Assembly: GCF_001044255.1 (NCBI RefSeq)
Contig: NZ_JYNX01000036.1
Location: 156,771-193,247, forward strand
Direction of reading: 5' to 3'
From: Mycolicibacterium chubuense
Lineage (GTDB): Bacteria; Actinomycetota; Actinomycetes; Mycobacteriales; Mycobacteriaceae
DNA: 36,477 bases
Shown here in pieces: positions 7,689 through 16,886 of this stretch (position 1 is its first letter; each line of letters starts with the position of its first letter). A program made the position numbers and the translations under genes. The notes below the pieces were generated by a model. It ran no database searches and was not told the DNA's origin. It saw only the letters and a program-made list of their open reading frames with translations.

Positions 7689-9307
7689 CTCGACCTGAAG
7701 CGCTTCTTCTTCGTGTCCGCCAGCGCCGCCCGCGCGGCCTGCCAGCCCGGGATCCCGCACACGCCGCCGCCCGCGTGCGTTCCGGAGCTGCCGTTGTACA
7801 GCCCGGAGATCGGCGTGCGGTAGTCGGCATAGCCGGGGGCGGGCCGCATGTGAAACAGCTGCTCCAGGGAGAGCTCGCCGTGGAAGATGTTGCCGCCGAT
7901 CAGCCCGTACTCCTGTTCCATCTCGTGCGGGCCGACGATGTCGCGGTGCAGGATCGAGGCCTTGAAGCCCGGGGCGACCTGGTCGTAGAGATCGATCAGC
8001 CGATCGGCGTACGCGTCGAGTTCCTGGGTGTGCGGCGCGTTCGCCCAGTCAGCGGGCACCCACTGGGTGAACAGCGACATGATATGCGTGCCATCGGGAT
8101 TGAGCGTCGTGTCCAGTGTCGTCGGGATCACGCCGTCACTGAACGGCATCAGTGCGGGGCGTCCTGCCCGGGCGTCCTGGAACGCGGCCTCGATGTACTC
8201 CATCGTCGGCGCCATCTCGACCGAGCCGGTGTGATGCTCGGCCTGCCCGCTGCTGGGATCGGCGGTGAAGTTCGGAAGCTCACCCAGTGCCAGATTGATC
8301 TTCACCACGCCGCTGCGAGTCTTGAACCGCTCGATGTCCGTGACGAAGTCCTCGGGCAGCTCGGTGCGCGGAACATGCTCGAGGAAAGCCGTTTTCGGGT
8401 GCAGCGTGGTGACCACCAACGGCGCGGTGATCTCCTCGCCGCTGTCGAGGACGGCGCCGTGGACCGCGCCGCCGCGGACGAGCAGCCGTGCCACCCGGGC
8501 GCGGGTGCGGATCTCGGCGCCGAAGCTGCGCGCCGACGCCGCGATGGCTTCCGACACCGCACCCATCCCGCCCTCGGGGTAACCCCAGCTGCCGAGCTGA
8601 CCGTCGCCGACGTCGCCGATCGAGTGGTGGGCCATCACGTATGCGGTGCCCGGCTCGTAGGGTCCGGCCCAGGTGCCGATCACGCCGTTGACGGCCAGCG
8701 CGCCCTTGATCTGGGGGGATTCGAACCAATCGTCGAGAAGGTCGGCGATGCTCATAGTCAACAGCCGGGTGACGTCGGCAGTGGTCCGCACGGTCAGCCC
8801 GCGCTGGCTCCACGCCAGCTTGGCCAGATCGAGCAGGTCGGACGGCCGGCGCGAGCCGATGGCAGGCGGCACCTGGGTGAGCAGGGGGCCCATCACATCG
8901 GCGATGCCCTCCAGCCACGCGTTCCATCTCGGCCACGCCTCGGCGTCCTTCTTCGACCACCTCGCCAGCTGCTCGTAGGTGCGCGCCGGGTCGTCCTCGT
9001 AGATCGTCAGCGAACCACCTTCGGGAAACGCCTGATAATAGGGACCCATCGGGTGCACCTTGTAACCATGGCGTTGCAACTGCAGTTCCCGCACGATCGT
9101 GGGCGGCATCAGGCTCATGACGTAGGACAGCCGCGTCACGCGCAAATGGGGAGCCTCCTCCCACGGTGCCTCCGTGGTGGCCGCGCCACCGAGCGAACCG
9201 CGCGACTCGAGCACCAGCGTGCGAGCCCCGGACCGGGCCAGATAGGCCGCCGACACCAAGCCGTTGTGACCGCCGCCGATCACGAGAGCGTCGTAGTTGT
9301 GGGACAT
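7685..9307 (-). CDS. NAD(P)/FAD-dependent oxidoreductase, phytoene desaturase / PYROXD2-like
   Basis: A 540-residue flavoprotein of the phytoene dehydrogenase-related superfamily. DALVIGGGHNGLVSAAYLAR near the start is the FAD-binding motif, followed by LVLESRGSLGGAA. The C-terminal segment with ISGLYNGSSGTHAGGGVCG closes the flavin site. Homologues of this type (PYROXD2-like) are widespread in actinobacteria with few known reactions. The neighbouring genes suggest dehydrogenation of an amine or an alicyclic intermediate rather than carotenoid synthesis, as no other carotenoid genes are present. GGAGAGG precedes the ATG. It is divergent from the TetR gene across operator site 2 and is translationally coupled to the acyl-CoA synthetase. 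Confidence 0.88.
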   Translation of the reverse strand: MSHNYDALVIGGGHNGLVSAAYLARSGARTLVLESRGSLGGAATTEAPWEEAPHLRVTRLSYVMSLMPPTIVRELQLQRHGYKVHPMGPYYQAFPEGGSLTIYEDDPARTYEQLARWSKKDAEAWPRWNAWLEGIADVMGPLLTQVPPAIGSRRPSDLLDLAKLAWSQRGLTVRTTADVTRLLTMSIADLLDDWFESPQIKGALAVNGVIGTWAGPYEPGTAYVMAHHSIGDVGDGQLGSWGYPEGGMGAVSEAIAASARSFGAEIRTRARVARLLVRGGAVHGAVLDSGEEITAPLVVTTLHPKTAFLEHVPRTELPEDFVTDIERFKTRSGVVKINLALGELPNFTADPSSGQAEHHTGSVEMAPTMEYIEAAFQDARAGRPALMPFSDGVIPTTLDTTLNPDGTHIMSLFTQWVPADWANAPHTQELDAYADRLIDLYDQVAPGFKASILHRDIVGPHEMEQEYGLIGGNIFHGELSLEQLFHMRPAPGYADYRTPISGLYNGSSGTHAGGGVCGIPGWQAARAALADTKKKRFRSR

Positions 9308-9328
9308 CGATGACCTCTCCAGAGCATC

Positions 9329-9348
9329 CTGACTGACTGTTCAATCTA
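9329..9348. promoter_or_regulatory. Operator palindrome, site 2 (candidate TetR box)
   Basis: The minus strand reads TAGATTGAACAGTCAGTCAG, matching the sites at 4102 and 12576 in both half-sites with one change in the left arm (TAGATTGA for TAGACTGA). It lies between the divergent TetR gene and the PYROXD2-like oxidoreductase. The left arm supplies a TAGATT -10-like box for the oxidoreductase. Its position next to the regulator gene is what links the whole set to this TetR protein, through autoregulation. Confidence 0.7.
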
Positions 9349-9360
9349 ACGAAGTGTTAG
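9346..9360. promoter_or_regulatory. Second dyad beside site 2
   Basis: CTAACGAAGTGTTAG is a perfect 5-bp inverted repeat with a 5-bp spacer, immediately next to and slightly overlapping operator site 2. It does not resemble the TAGACTGA half-site. It could bind another regulator or be chance; its last six bases (TGTTAG) could also serve as a weak -10 box for the TetR gene. Confidence 0.35.
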
Positions 9361-9404
9361 CCTCCAGACAAGGGCTGCGCCGCACACGATGGGAGGATCA
9401 CCGC

Positions 9405-10014
9405 ATGGCAGAACCTGCGCCCGCGACCGAGCAGAACGAGGGTCGCCGGATCGAAATGCTCCGTGCGGCAGCCGAGCTGATCTGTGAGCGGGGCTTCGGC
9501 GACACCCGGATCGCCGACGTGGCCAAGCGCGCCGGCGTGAGTTCGGCGCTCGTCATCTACTACTTCGGCACCCGGGACCGGCTGCTCGTCGACGCGTTGC
9601 GCTTCTCCGAGGAATCTTTCTACGAGGCGGCGGAGAAGATGCTCGCCGAGGTGCCCTCGCTGCGCGACCGCCTGTCCCTGCTGATCCGGTGGACGTGTGT
9701 CCCCGGGACCGATGACGAGATCCCCGGCGCCTGGGGACTGTGGTTCGATCTGTGGGCACAGGCGTTCCGGCACAACGAGATCAAAGCCGGGCGGGTGGAA
9801 CTCGACGCGCGATGGCGCACGATGATCGTCGACGCCGTGCGGTCCGGCGCCGATCGGGCCAGTGTCGATCCGCGGATGTTCGCCCTCGAGTTCGCCGCGC
9901 TGCTCGACGGGCTGTCGATCCAGGTCGCACTCGAGGACCCCGAGATCGATTCCGAGGTCGCCTACGACATCGCGATGCGCTTCGCCGAGCGGGAACTCAA
10001 CCTCGAGCCCACCG

Positions 10015-10028
<14 letters not shown>
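9405..10028 (+). CDS. TetR family transcriptional regulator, BetI-like
   Basis: A 207-residue repressor. Residues about 14-60 form the TetR helix-turn-helix: [20 protein letters not shown], then [20 protein letters not shown]. The C-terminal ligand domain ([30 protein letters not shown]) resembles the BetI-type C-terminal domain of regulators of amine and choline metabolism. The start at 9405 has GGGAGG 8 nt upstream; the frame is open to 9354 but there it overlaps the promoter dyads. It is the only regulator in the 14-kb cluster and lies beside one copy of the repeated palindrome, so it is the natural candidate to bind all copies. Its 3' end overlaps the PotA-like gene by 14 bp. Confidence 0.9.
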
Positions 10029-11154
<1,126 letters not shown>

Positions 11155-11167
11155 CAGACCGGCACCA

Positions 11168-12553
11168 TCAGTGCGACGCGGCGACCGCCGCGGCGAACGC
11201 GCCGAAGTTGCGCGCGAACCTGTCGACATCGTCGACCGTGTGCTGAACCGACAACAGCCATTGCTCCACCTTCCCCCATGGCGGGAGGAATACGCCACCG
11301 TTGTGTTGCATGAGCCAGTGCAGGTGGCCTAGCCGCGCGTCGATCTCGAGGAAGTCGCGGAACTCCCGCACCGGCTCCCGCCGGAAGGTCACACAGCCTT
11401 TGGCGCCCAGGGCCACCACGTGCCAGTCGAATCCGTGCTCGGCGATCACCGCCTCCAGGGCGGCACGCAGTCGCGCCGACAGGGCGTCGAGGTGGGCGTA
11501 GTTGTCGGCCGTGAGCACCGCCGACAGCGTGGCGCGGGTGGCCGCCATGGCGAGCGGATTGCCGTTGAACGTGCCGACCTGTTCGTACCGGCCGTCGGCG
11601 ATCGCCGACATCACCGCGGGGCTGCCTCCGATCGCGGCCACGGCGATCCCGCCGCCCAGCGCCTTGGCCAGGCACACCATGTCCGGCACCACCCCGCTGC
11701 GTCCGGTGATGCCACCCGGTCCGGTGGTGAAGCCGGTCTTCACCTCGTCGTAGATCAGCAGGGCCCCGTGAGTGTGCAGGAGGTCCTTCAGCGCGGCGAG
11801 GTAGCCGTCGTCGGGCGGGATGATGCCGGCGTTCATCATCACCGGCTCCAGGATCATCGCGGCCACCTGCCCCCGGTACCGAGTCAATTCCCGCGCCACC
11901 GCGTCGACGTCGTTGAACGGGACCACGATGACCAGATCGCGAATCGCGCGGGGAATGCCGGTGTTTCCGGGGACCGGGATGGGTGCGTCGCGCGGTCCCA
12001 CCTCGTCGGCCTCGGGCAGTACCGAGACCTGCACCGAGTCGTGGTGGCCGTGATAGCAACCCTCGACCTTGATGATGAGATCCCGCCCGGTGACCGATCG
12101 GGCGAGGTGGACCGCGTCCATGGTGGCCTCGGTGCCGGAGTTCGCGTACCGCCACAGCGGCACGTCGAAGCGGCGCGCCAACTCCCCGGCGATCCAGATC
12201 GCGTCCTCGGTCGGCTGCGCGAAGTGGGTGCCGCGGCGAACGCGGTCGCTGACGGCAGCCACGATCGCCGGATGGGCATGTCCGGCAATGGATGCGCCGT
12301 AGCCGCCGTGCATGTCCACGTACTCGGTGCCGTCGACGTCGTACACCTTCGAGCCCTCGCCGTGACTCATCCACACCGCCTGCGGTTCGGCGATCTGCCA
12401 GTTCGACGTCGCGCCACCGGCCAGGTGCGCGCCTGCGATCTCGATCAGTTCGGCGCTGCGCGGCTGACGGCGCAGGAAGATCTCCTCCTGTTCGGCGATC
12501 AGGGAGTCGAGGGACCTCACAGAGTCGAAGCGGGCCGTCATCGTTGCAGCCAC
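11168..12553 (-). CDS. Class III PLP-dependent aminotransferase, GSA-aminomutase-like
   Basis: A 461-residue fold type I PLP enzyme most like glutamate-1-semialdehyde aminomutases and related omega-aminotransferases. [13 protein letters not shown] and [15 protein letters not shown] (phosphate-binding region) are followed by YDEVKTGF (Asp binding the pyridine nitrogen) and by the Schiff-base lysine in CLAKALGGG. The true HemL of haem synthesis is normally encoded elsewhere, and the surrounding catabolic genes point to transamination or isomerisation of an amine substrate. The GTG at 12553 has GGAGG 6 nt upstream; an ATG four codons later is possible. Operator site 3 lies just upstream, with a TAGACT box reading into this gene. 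Confidence 0.88.
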   Translation of the reverse strand: MAATMTARFDSVRSLDSLIAEQEEIFLRRQPRSAELIEIAGAHLAGGATSNWQIAEPQAVWMSHGEGSKVYDVDGTEYVDMHGGYGASIAGHAHPAIVAAVSDRVRRGTHFAQPTEDAIWIAGELARRFDVPLWRYANSGTEATMDAVHLARSVTGRDLIIKVEGCYHGHHDSVQVSVLPEADEVGPRDAPIPVPGNTGIPRAIRDLVIVVPFNDVDAVARELTRYRGQVAAMILEPVMMNAGIIPPDDGYLAALKDLLHTHGALLIYDEVKTGFTTGPGGITGRSGVVPDMVCLAKALGGGIAVAAIGGSPAVMSAIADGRYEQVGTFNGNPLAMAATRATLSAVLTADNYAHLDALSARLRAALEAVIAEHGFDWHVVALGAKGCVTFRREPVREFRDFLEIDARLGHLHWLMQHNGGVFLPPWGKVEQWLLSVQHTVDDVDRFARNFGAFAAAVAASH

Positions 12554-12575
12554 CGCGAACCTCCGGTCGTGTCGG

Positions 12576-12595
12576 TTGACTGAGCATTCAGTCTA
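12576..12595. promoter_or_regulatory. Operator palindrome, site 3 (candidate TetR box)
   Basis: The plus strand reads TTGACTGAGCATTCAGTCTA, differing from site 1 by a single base in the spacer; the next two bases (TG) also match. It lies between the divergent aminotransferase-PotA and PotDBC-Rieske operons, so one bound dimer could control substrate import and metabolism together. The minus strand again begins with TAGACT, positioned as a -10 box for the aminotransferase. Confidence 0.75.
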
Positions 12596-12643
12596 TGCGA
12601 GAGTCCTACCAGCGACAAGACGCGAAATCAATGGGGAGGCCCG

Positions 12644-13879
12644 ATGCCAGAGCCCAGCACCCGACGTCAGTTCCTGACGCGCGCAGCGATTCTGGCCGCG
12701 AGCGCACCCACGCTCGGCGCGTTCCTCGCCGCGTGCGGCGGCGGATCGGATTCCTCGGGCCCGGGTGCCTCCCCGACGCTCAAGCTGGCCTCGCCGGACA
12801 GTCCGGTCACCTGGGACATCCCCGAGGACAACAAGCCGATCGCCGACGGCCTCGCCCCCGAGATGGGCACGCTGAAGCTCTACACCTACGCCGACTACGT
12901 CAGCCCCGATGCCGTGAAGTCCTTCGAGCAGAAATACGGAGTGACGGTTGAGATCTCGACGTTCAACGACGGCGGGGAGGCACTGACCAAGCTGCGCAGC
13001 GGCGTCGACTTCGACATCTACAACGCCAACTACACCGAGATCAGCCGGCTGGTCAACGGCGGGCTGTTGCGACCGCTGAACCACTCCTACATCCCGAACA
13101 TCTCCAATGTCTGGCCCAGTTTCACCAACCCCTGGTACGACCAGGAGTGGCGCTACAGCGTTCCGTACACGATCTACACCACCGGCATCGGCTGGCGCAC
13201 CGACCAGGTGCCCGCGGACATCGGAGCGCTCGGCAATCCCTACGACGCCTTCTGGGATCCCGCCTACAAGGGCAAGACCGCGGTCCTCGACGACTGGCAC
13301 ACCACGATGGGCATGGTGCTGCTGCGCAACGGCATCACCGACATCAACACGTCGTCGGAGGCCGACCTGAAGCTGGTCGGCGACCAGCTCAAGCAGCTGG
13401 TGGCGGCCACGTCGCCGAAGGTCACCATCACCGCCTACAACGACCTGCCGGCCGGTCAGCTGGGGCTGGCCCAGATGTGGTCGGGCGACATCATCAACGC
13501 GCAGTCCTACCTTCCCGAGGGCACCGGGCCGGAGGTGCTGCGCTACTGGTTCCCCGCCGACGGCAAGGGCATGGTGGACAACGACATGCTGGTCACGCTC
13601 AAGGGCGGCAAGAACCCGGTGCTCGCGCATCTGTTCCTCGATCACATGCTCGACACCGAGGTGGCCATGCAGAACTTCTCGGCGATCGGCTACCAGCCAC
13701 CGCAGAACTCGATCAAGCCCGACGCGTTGGTATCGGACGGTTTCATCCCGAAGAATCTGTCGACGGCGATCGTCAAGCCCGAGTGGTTCGACGCCGGGTA
13801 CCGGATTCTGGAGTTGGATCCTGCCAACGACGCTGCTTGGCAGAATGTTTGGCGCACGTTCAAGGCCGGCGGGTCCTAA
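12644..13879 (+). CDS. ABC transporter substrate-binding lipoprotein (PotD/PotF-like)
   Basis: A 411-residue extracytoplasmic binding protein. The N-terminus has a twin-arginine motif (STRRQFL, about 5-11) and a lipobox ending LAAC with the lipidated Cys at 31, so it should be exported folded by Tat and anchored to the membrane. The mature part follows the spermidine/putrescine-binding family (LKLYTYADYVSPDAVKSFEQ, DIYNANYTEISRLV, GLAQMWSGDI). Ligand specificity cannot be read off; many PotD-like proteins bind betaines, opines or other cationic amines. GGGGAGG lies 5 nt before the ATG. It is the first gene of the transporter operon, followed after 9 bp by PotB. Confidence 0.9.
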   Translation: MPEPSTRRQFLTRAAILAASAPTLGAFLAACGGGSDSSGPGASPTLKLASPDSPVTWDIPEDNKPIADGLAPEMGTLKLYTYADYVSPDAVKSFEQKYGVTVEISTFNDGGEALTKLRSGVDFDIYNANYTEISRLVNGGLLRPLNHSYIPNISNVWPSFTNPWYDQEWRYSVPYTIYTTGIGWRTDQVPADIGALGNPYDAFWDPAYKGKTAVLDDWHTTMGMVLLRNGITDINTSSEADLKLVGDQLKQLVAATSPKVTITAYNDLPAGQLGLAQMWSGDIINAQSYLPEGTGPEVLRYWFPADGKGMVDNDMLVTLKGGKNPVLAHLFLDHMLDTEVAMQNFSAIGYQPPQNSIKPDALVSDGFIPKNLSTAIVKPEWFDAGYRILELDPANDAAWQNVWRTFKAGGS

Positions 13880-13888
13880 GCTCTCCCC

Positions 13889-14794
13889 ATGTCCAGCAGG
13901 TCCGACCGGTCCCGCGGAATATGGCCCGCGCTCGCGGCGCCCGGAGTGGTCTGGCTGCTGCTGTTCTTCGTCGCACCGATGTACGTGGTGCTGTGCATCG
14001 TGTTCGGTAGGCTCGATCCGATCTTCCGCACCGCGGTGCCGATCTGGAATCCCGTGCAGTGGGATCCCACCCAGTTCCTCTACGTGCTGTCCCACATCGT
14101 CGGAGCGGACGGGGTGTTCGGCCCGGCGCTGCTGCGCACCGCGGTGTACGTGCTGACCGCCAGCGCGACCTGCCTGCTCATCGCCTTCCCGGTGGCCTAC
14201 TACGTCGCGCGGTTGTCCGGGCGACGCAAGGGTCTGCTGCTGACGCTGCTGATCGCCCCGTTCTGGATCAGCTACATGATGCGGATGTTCGCCTGGGTCA
14301 ACCTGTTGCAGGACGACGGTCTGGTCAACTCCGTGCTCGGGTTCGGCGGGCTGTTCACCCCCGACATCGACTGGCTGACGGGCCAACCGGCCGTCGTGAT
14401 CCTGGGCCTGGTGTACGGCTACGTGCCGTACATGATCCTGCCGCTCTACGCGGGCCTGGACCGGCTCCCGCAGCCGGTGCTCGAGGCATCCCGCGATCTC
14501 GGCGCCGATCGTGCGTCGTCGTTCTGGCGGGTGACGCTGCCGCTCGCCCGGCCGACGATCGTGGCCGCGGTTCTGCTGACGTGCCTGCCGATGCTGGGTG
14601 ACTACTTCACCAGCGACATGCTCTCCGCGTCGCCGAAGACCGCGATGGTCGGCAACCTGATCAACGACAGCGTGCTCACCCCGGGCCAAACCGGCCAGGC
14701 CGGCGCGTTCGTGCTGCTCGTGTTCCTCGCCGCGTTGATCCCGATGCTCTACTACATCCGCGTCACCGGCCGCCGCGACGAGGTGGCCTCGTGA
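13889..14794 (+). CDS. ABC transporter permease (PotB-like)
   Basis: A 301-residue inner-membrane permease with six or so hydrophobic helices, the first at about residues 12-38. The cytoplasmic EAA coupling loop is visible as EASRDLGADRASSFWRVTLP, which docks to the ATPase. The family is the binding-protein-dependent transport inner membrane component, PotB/PotH branch. There is no strong ribosome binding site upstream of the ATG, and the 9-bp spacing suggests coupling to PotD translation. The last codons overlap the start of the PotC-like gene as GTGA. It forms a heterodimeric channel with that protein. Confidence 0.92.
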   Translation: MSSRSDRSRGIWPALAAPGVVWLLLFFVAPMYVVLCIVFGRLDPIFRTAVPIWNPVQWDPTQFLYVLSHIVGADGVFGPALLRTAVYVLTASATCLLIAFPVAYYVARLSGRRKGLLLTLLIAPFWISYMMRMFAWVNLLQDDGLVNSVLGFGGLFTPDIDWLTGQPAVVILGLVYGYVPYMILPLYAGLDRLPQPVLEASRDLGADRASSFWRVTLPLARPTIVAAVLLTCLPMLGDYFTSDMLSASPKTAMVGNLINDSVLTPGQTGQAGAFVLLVFLAALIPMLYYIRVTGRRDEVAS

Positions 14795-15672
14795 GGAGCC
14801 CCGTCACCTGGTGGAACGATCCGTGGCGGCCGCCCCGGATCCTGGTCGCGGTGACCGTCGGCTACCTGCTCTGGTCGCTACTGCCGGTGCTGATCGCGGT
14901 GCTGTTCTCGTTCAACGCGGGCCGGTCGCGCACGGTGTGGCAGGGCTTTTCGTTCCGCTGGTACTGGGGTGACCAGACGCTGTCGGTGTGGCACGACGCG
15001 ACGCTGCACGACGCGCTGCTGCAGACGCTGAAACTCGGCGTGCTCACCACGCTGATCACGGTGCCGCTCGGTGTGCTGTTCGCGCTCGGCATCGACCGGT
15101 GGCGCGGCCGGCTCCCGTCGGGGGCGAACTTCCTGATGCTGCTCGCGTTCGTACTGCCCGAGGTGCTGCTCGCGGTGGCGCTGCTGTTCGTGATCACCAC
15201 CGTCGCGCTGCCGATCGAGCTCGGCACCACCGCGCAGGTGATCGGCCTGATCACCTTTCAGGTCTCCTATCCCGCCGTCCTGGTCCGCGCCCGGCTGGCC
15301 ACGATCGGACCGCAGTACGAGGAGGCCGCGATGGACCTGGGCGCCTCACCGGTCGGCGCGCTGCGCCGCGTCATCATGCCGATGCTGATGCCCGCGATCT
15401 TCGCCAGCACCGTGCTGGTGTTCGCCGACGTCATCGACGACTTCGTGATGGTGCGGTATCTCTCGGGCGGGGCGTCCTCCGAGCCCGTCTCGGTGAAGAT
15501 CTACAACACCGCCCGCGGTGCCCCCACGCCGGCACTCAACGCCCTGGCGACGCTGCTGCTGCTCACCGCGCTCGCGGCGGTCACGGTCGGCTATCTGGTG
15601 TTCCGGCGGATGACCCGCAACGACGACACCACCGCCGACCGCGGTATCGGCGCGTTCGCCGGGGAGCTGTGA
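14791..15672 (+). CDS. ABC transporter permease (PotC-like)
   Basis: A 293-residue second permease subunit, with helices beginning at about residue 15 (ILVAVTVGYLLWSLLPVLIA). The EAA loop is EEAAMDLGASPVGALRRVIM. The length and order match PotC/PotI. It starts at a GTG inside the PotB stop codon (GTGA), giving strict translational coupling. With PotA (10015-11154), PotB and PotD it completes a four-component importer for a small charged nitrogen compound. The Rieske oxygenase begins 41 bp downstream and may be co-transcribed or use its own promoter in that gap. Confidence 0.92.
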   Translation: MRSPVTWWNDPWRPPRILVAVTVGYLLWSLLPVLIAVLFSFNAGRSRTVWQGFSFRWYWGDQTLSVWHDATLHDALLQTLKLGVLTTLITVPLGVLFALGIDRWRGRLPSGANFLMLLAFVLPEVLLAVALLFVITTVALPIELGTTAQVIGLITFQVSYPAVLVRARLATIGPQYEEAAMDLGASPVGALRRVIMPMLMPAIFASTVLVFADVIDDFVMVRYLSGGASSEPVSVKIYNTARGAPTPALNALATLLLLTALAAVTVGYLVFRRMTRNDDTTADRGIGAFAGEL

Positions 15673-15701
15673 TGGTCTGGACCGACAACCACCCACGACA
15701 C

Positions 15702-15721
15702 TAGACTGACTGTATGTTCAA
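15702..15721 (+). promoter_or_regulatory. Leaderless-type promoter with partial operator, site 4
   Basis: TAGACTGACTGTATGTTCAA contains a perfect left half-site (TAGACTGA) of the shared palindrome, while the right half is degenerate (4 of 8 positions). The TAGACT box ends exactly six bases before the A of the Rieske ATG at 15714. Transcription would therefore begin at the start codon, the geometry of leaderless mycobacterial genes. No ribosome binding site precedes that ATG, which agrees. The operator role is less certain than at sites 1-3. Confidence 0.5.
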
Positions 15722-16886
15722 ACAGCACGATCCGGCCCCGCTGCCGCCCGACGGAGTCGCCGCGGCGTTGGCGCCGTTCGGCCGGTCCCGGATGCTGCCC
15801 CGCGAGGCGTACGTCGATCCGGCCGTGTTCGCCTGGGAACAGCGCAACATCTTCTCCGGATGGTCCTGCGTCGGGCACGCTTCCGATCTCGCCGCGGTCG
15901 GCGCGCAGAAGGCGGTCGGCAGCGGCGCGAACGGCACCCTGCTGGTGCGCGGTGACGACGGCGTGATCCGCGCGTTCGCCAACACCTGCCGGCACCGTGG
16001 TCATGAGCTGCTGGCCTGCGGCGCGTCGGCGCGAGGGAGAAGCATCGTCTGTCCGTACCACGCGTGGTCCTACCGGCTCGACGGAAGTCTGCGCAATGCA
16101 CCGGGTTTCGCGGACGTCGACGGCTTCGACCCCGCGGAGTCCGGGCTGGCCGAACTGCGGTTGGTCGACTGGCACGGCTGGCTGTTCGTGGATTCCGGCG
16201 GAGCCGACGTGGACTTCAGCCGGCACGTCGCCGGGTGGGACGACGTCGTGGCCCCGTACCGGCCCGAGGATCTCACGGTCGTCGCGCGCCACTCCTACGA
16301 GCTCGCCACCAACTGGAAGGTGATCGCCGAGAACTACCAGGAGTGCTACCACTGCCAGAGCATTCACCCGGAGCTGTCCCGGATCAGCCCGCCCACCAGT
16401 GGGGAGAACCTGGACCGGGACGGCGCGTGGATGGGCGGCTGGATGTCGATCGTCGACGGCGCGGAGACCATGTCGCTGACCGGCAGGAGCGGCGGGGTGA
16501 CCATCGCGGGCCTGTCCGAGCACGAGCGGCGCACCGTGATGTACGTGGTGGCCTACCCGAACCTGCTCATAAGCCTGCATCCCGATTATGTGATGACGCA
16601 CCTGATGACGCCGCTGGCCGCCGACCGCACCCACGTCGAGTGCGCCTGGGCGTTCCCGAAAGACGTTGCTGCGCAACCGGATTTCGACCCCTCCTACGCG
16701 GTCGACTTCTGGGATCTGACCAATCGTCAGGACTGGGCGGCCTGCGAGTCGGTGCAGCGCGGGCTCAGTTCACCGCACGCGCGCCCGGGGCCGCTCGCCC
16801 CGGACGAGGACGGCGTCTACCAGTTCGTCACACGGGTGGCTAGGGCGTACGCCGGTTCCGCTGATCGTGCGCCGGAACCCCGTTGA
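15714..16886 (+). CDS. Rieske non-haem iron oxygenase alpha subunit, quaternary-amine-type
   Basis: A 390-residue aromatic-ring-hydroxylating-type oxygenase. The Rieske [2Fe-2S] ligands are in CRHRGHELL and, 17 residues after its His, CPYHAW. The mononuclear iron site lies in NWKVIAENYQECYHCQSIHP (two His), with an Asp expected in WDLTNRQDW. In the bridging position between the centres this protein has Glu (QEC) where most members have Asp; from memory, Glu is a mark of the carnitine, glycine betaine and stachydrine oxygenases. That favours N-demethylation or C-N cleavage of a methylated or quaternary amine. No reductase partner is encoded in the window. Its 3' end overlaps the convergent peptidase gene by 47 bp. 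Confidence 0.88.
   Translation: MFKQHDPAPLPPDGVAAALAPFGRSRMLPREAYVDPAVFAWEQRNIFSGWSCVGHASDLAAVGAQKAVGSGANGTLLVRGDDGVIRAFANTCRHRGHELLACGASARGRSIVCPYHAWSYRLDGSLRNAPGFADVDGFDPAESGLAELRLVDWHGWLFVDSGGADVDFSRHVAGWDDVVAPYRPEDLTVVARHSYELATNWKVIAENYQECYHCQSIHPELSRISPPTSGENLDRDGAWMGGWMSIVDGAETMSLTGRSGGVTIAGLSEHERRTVMYVVAYPNLLISLHPDYVMTHLMTPLAADRTHVECAWAFPKDVAAQPDFDPSYAVDFWDLTNRQDWAACESVQRGLSSPHARPGPLAPDEDGVYQFVTRVARAYAGSADRAPEPR

Noticed and set aside
11168-12553. Assignment of the aminotransferase as hemL
   Set aside because: The GSA-aminomutase similarity is at family level and the context is catabolic, with no other haem synthesis gene nearby.
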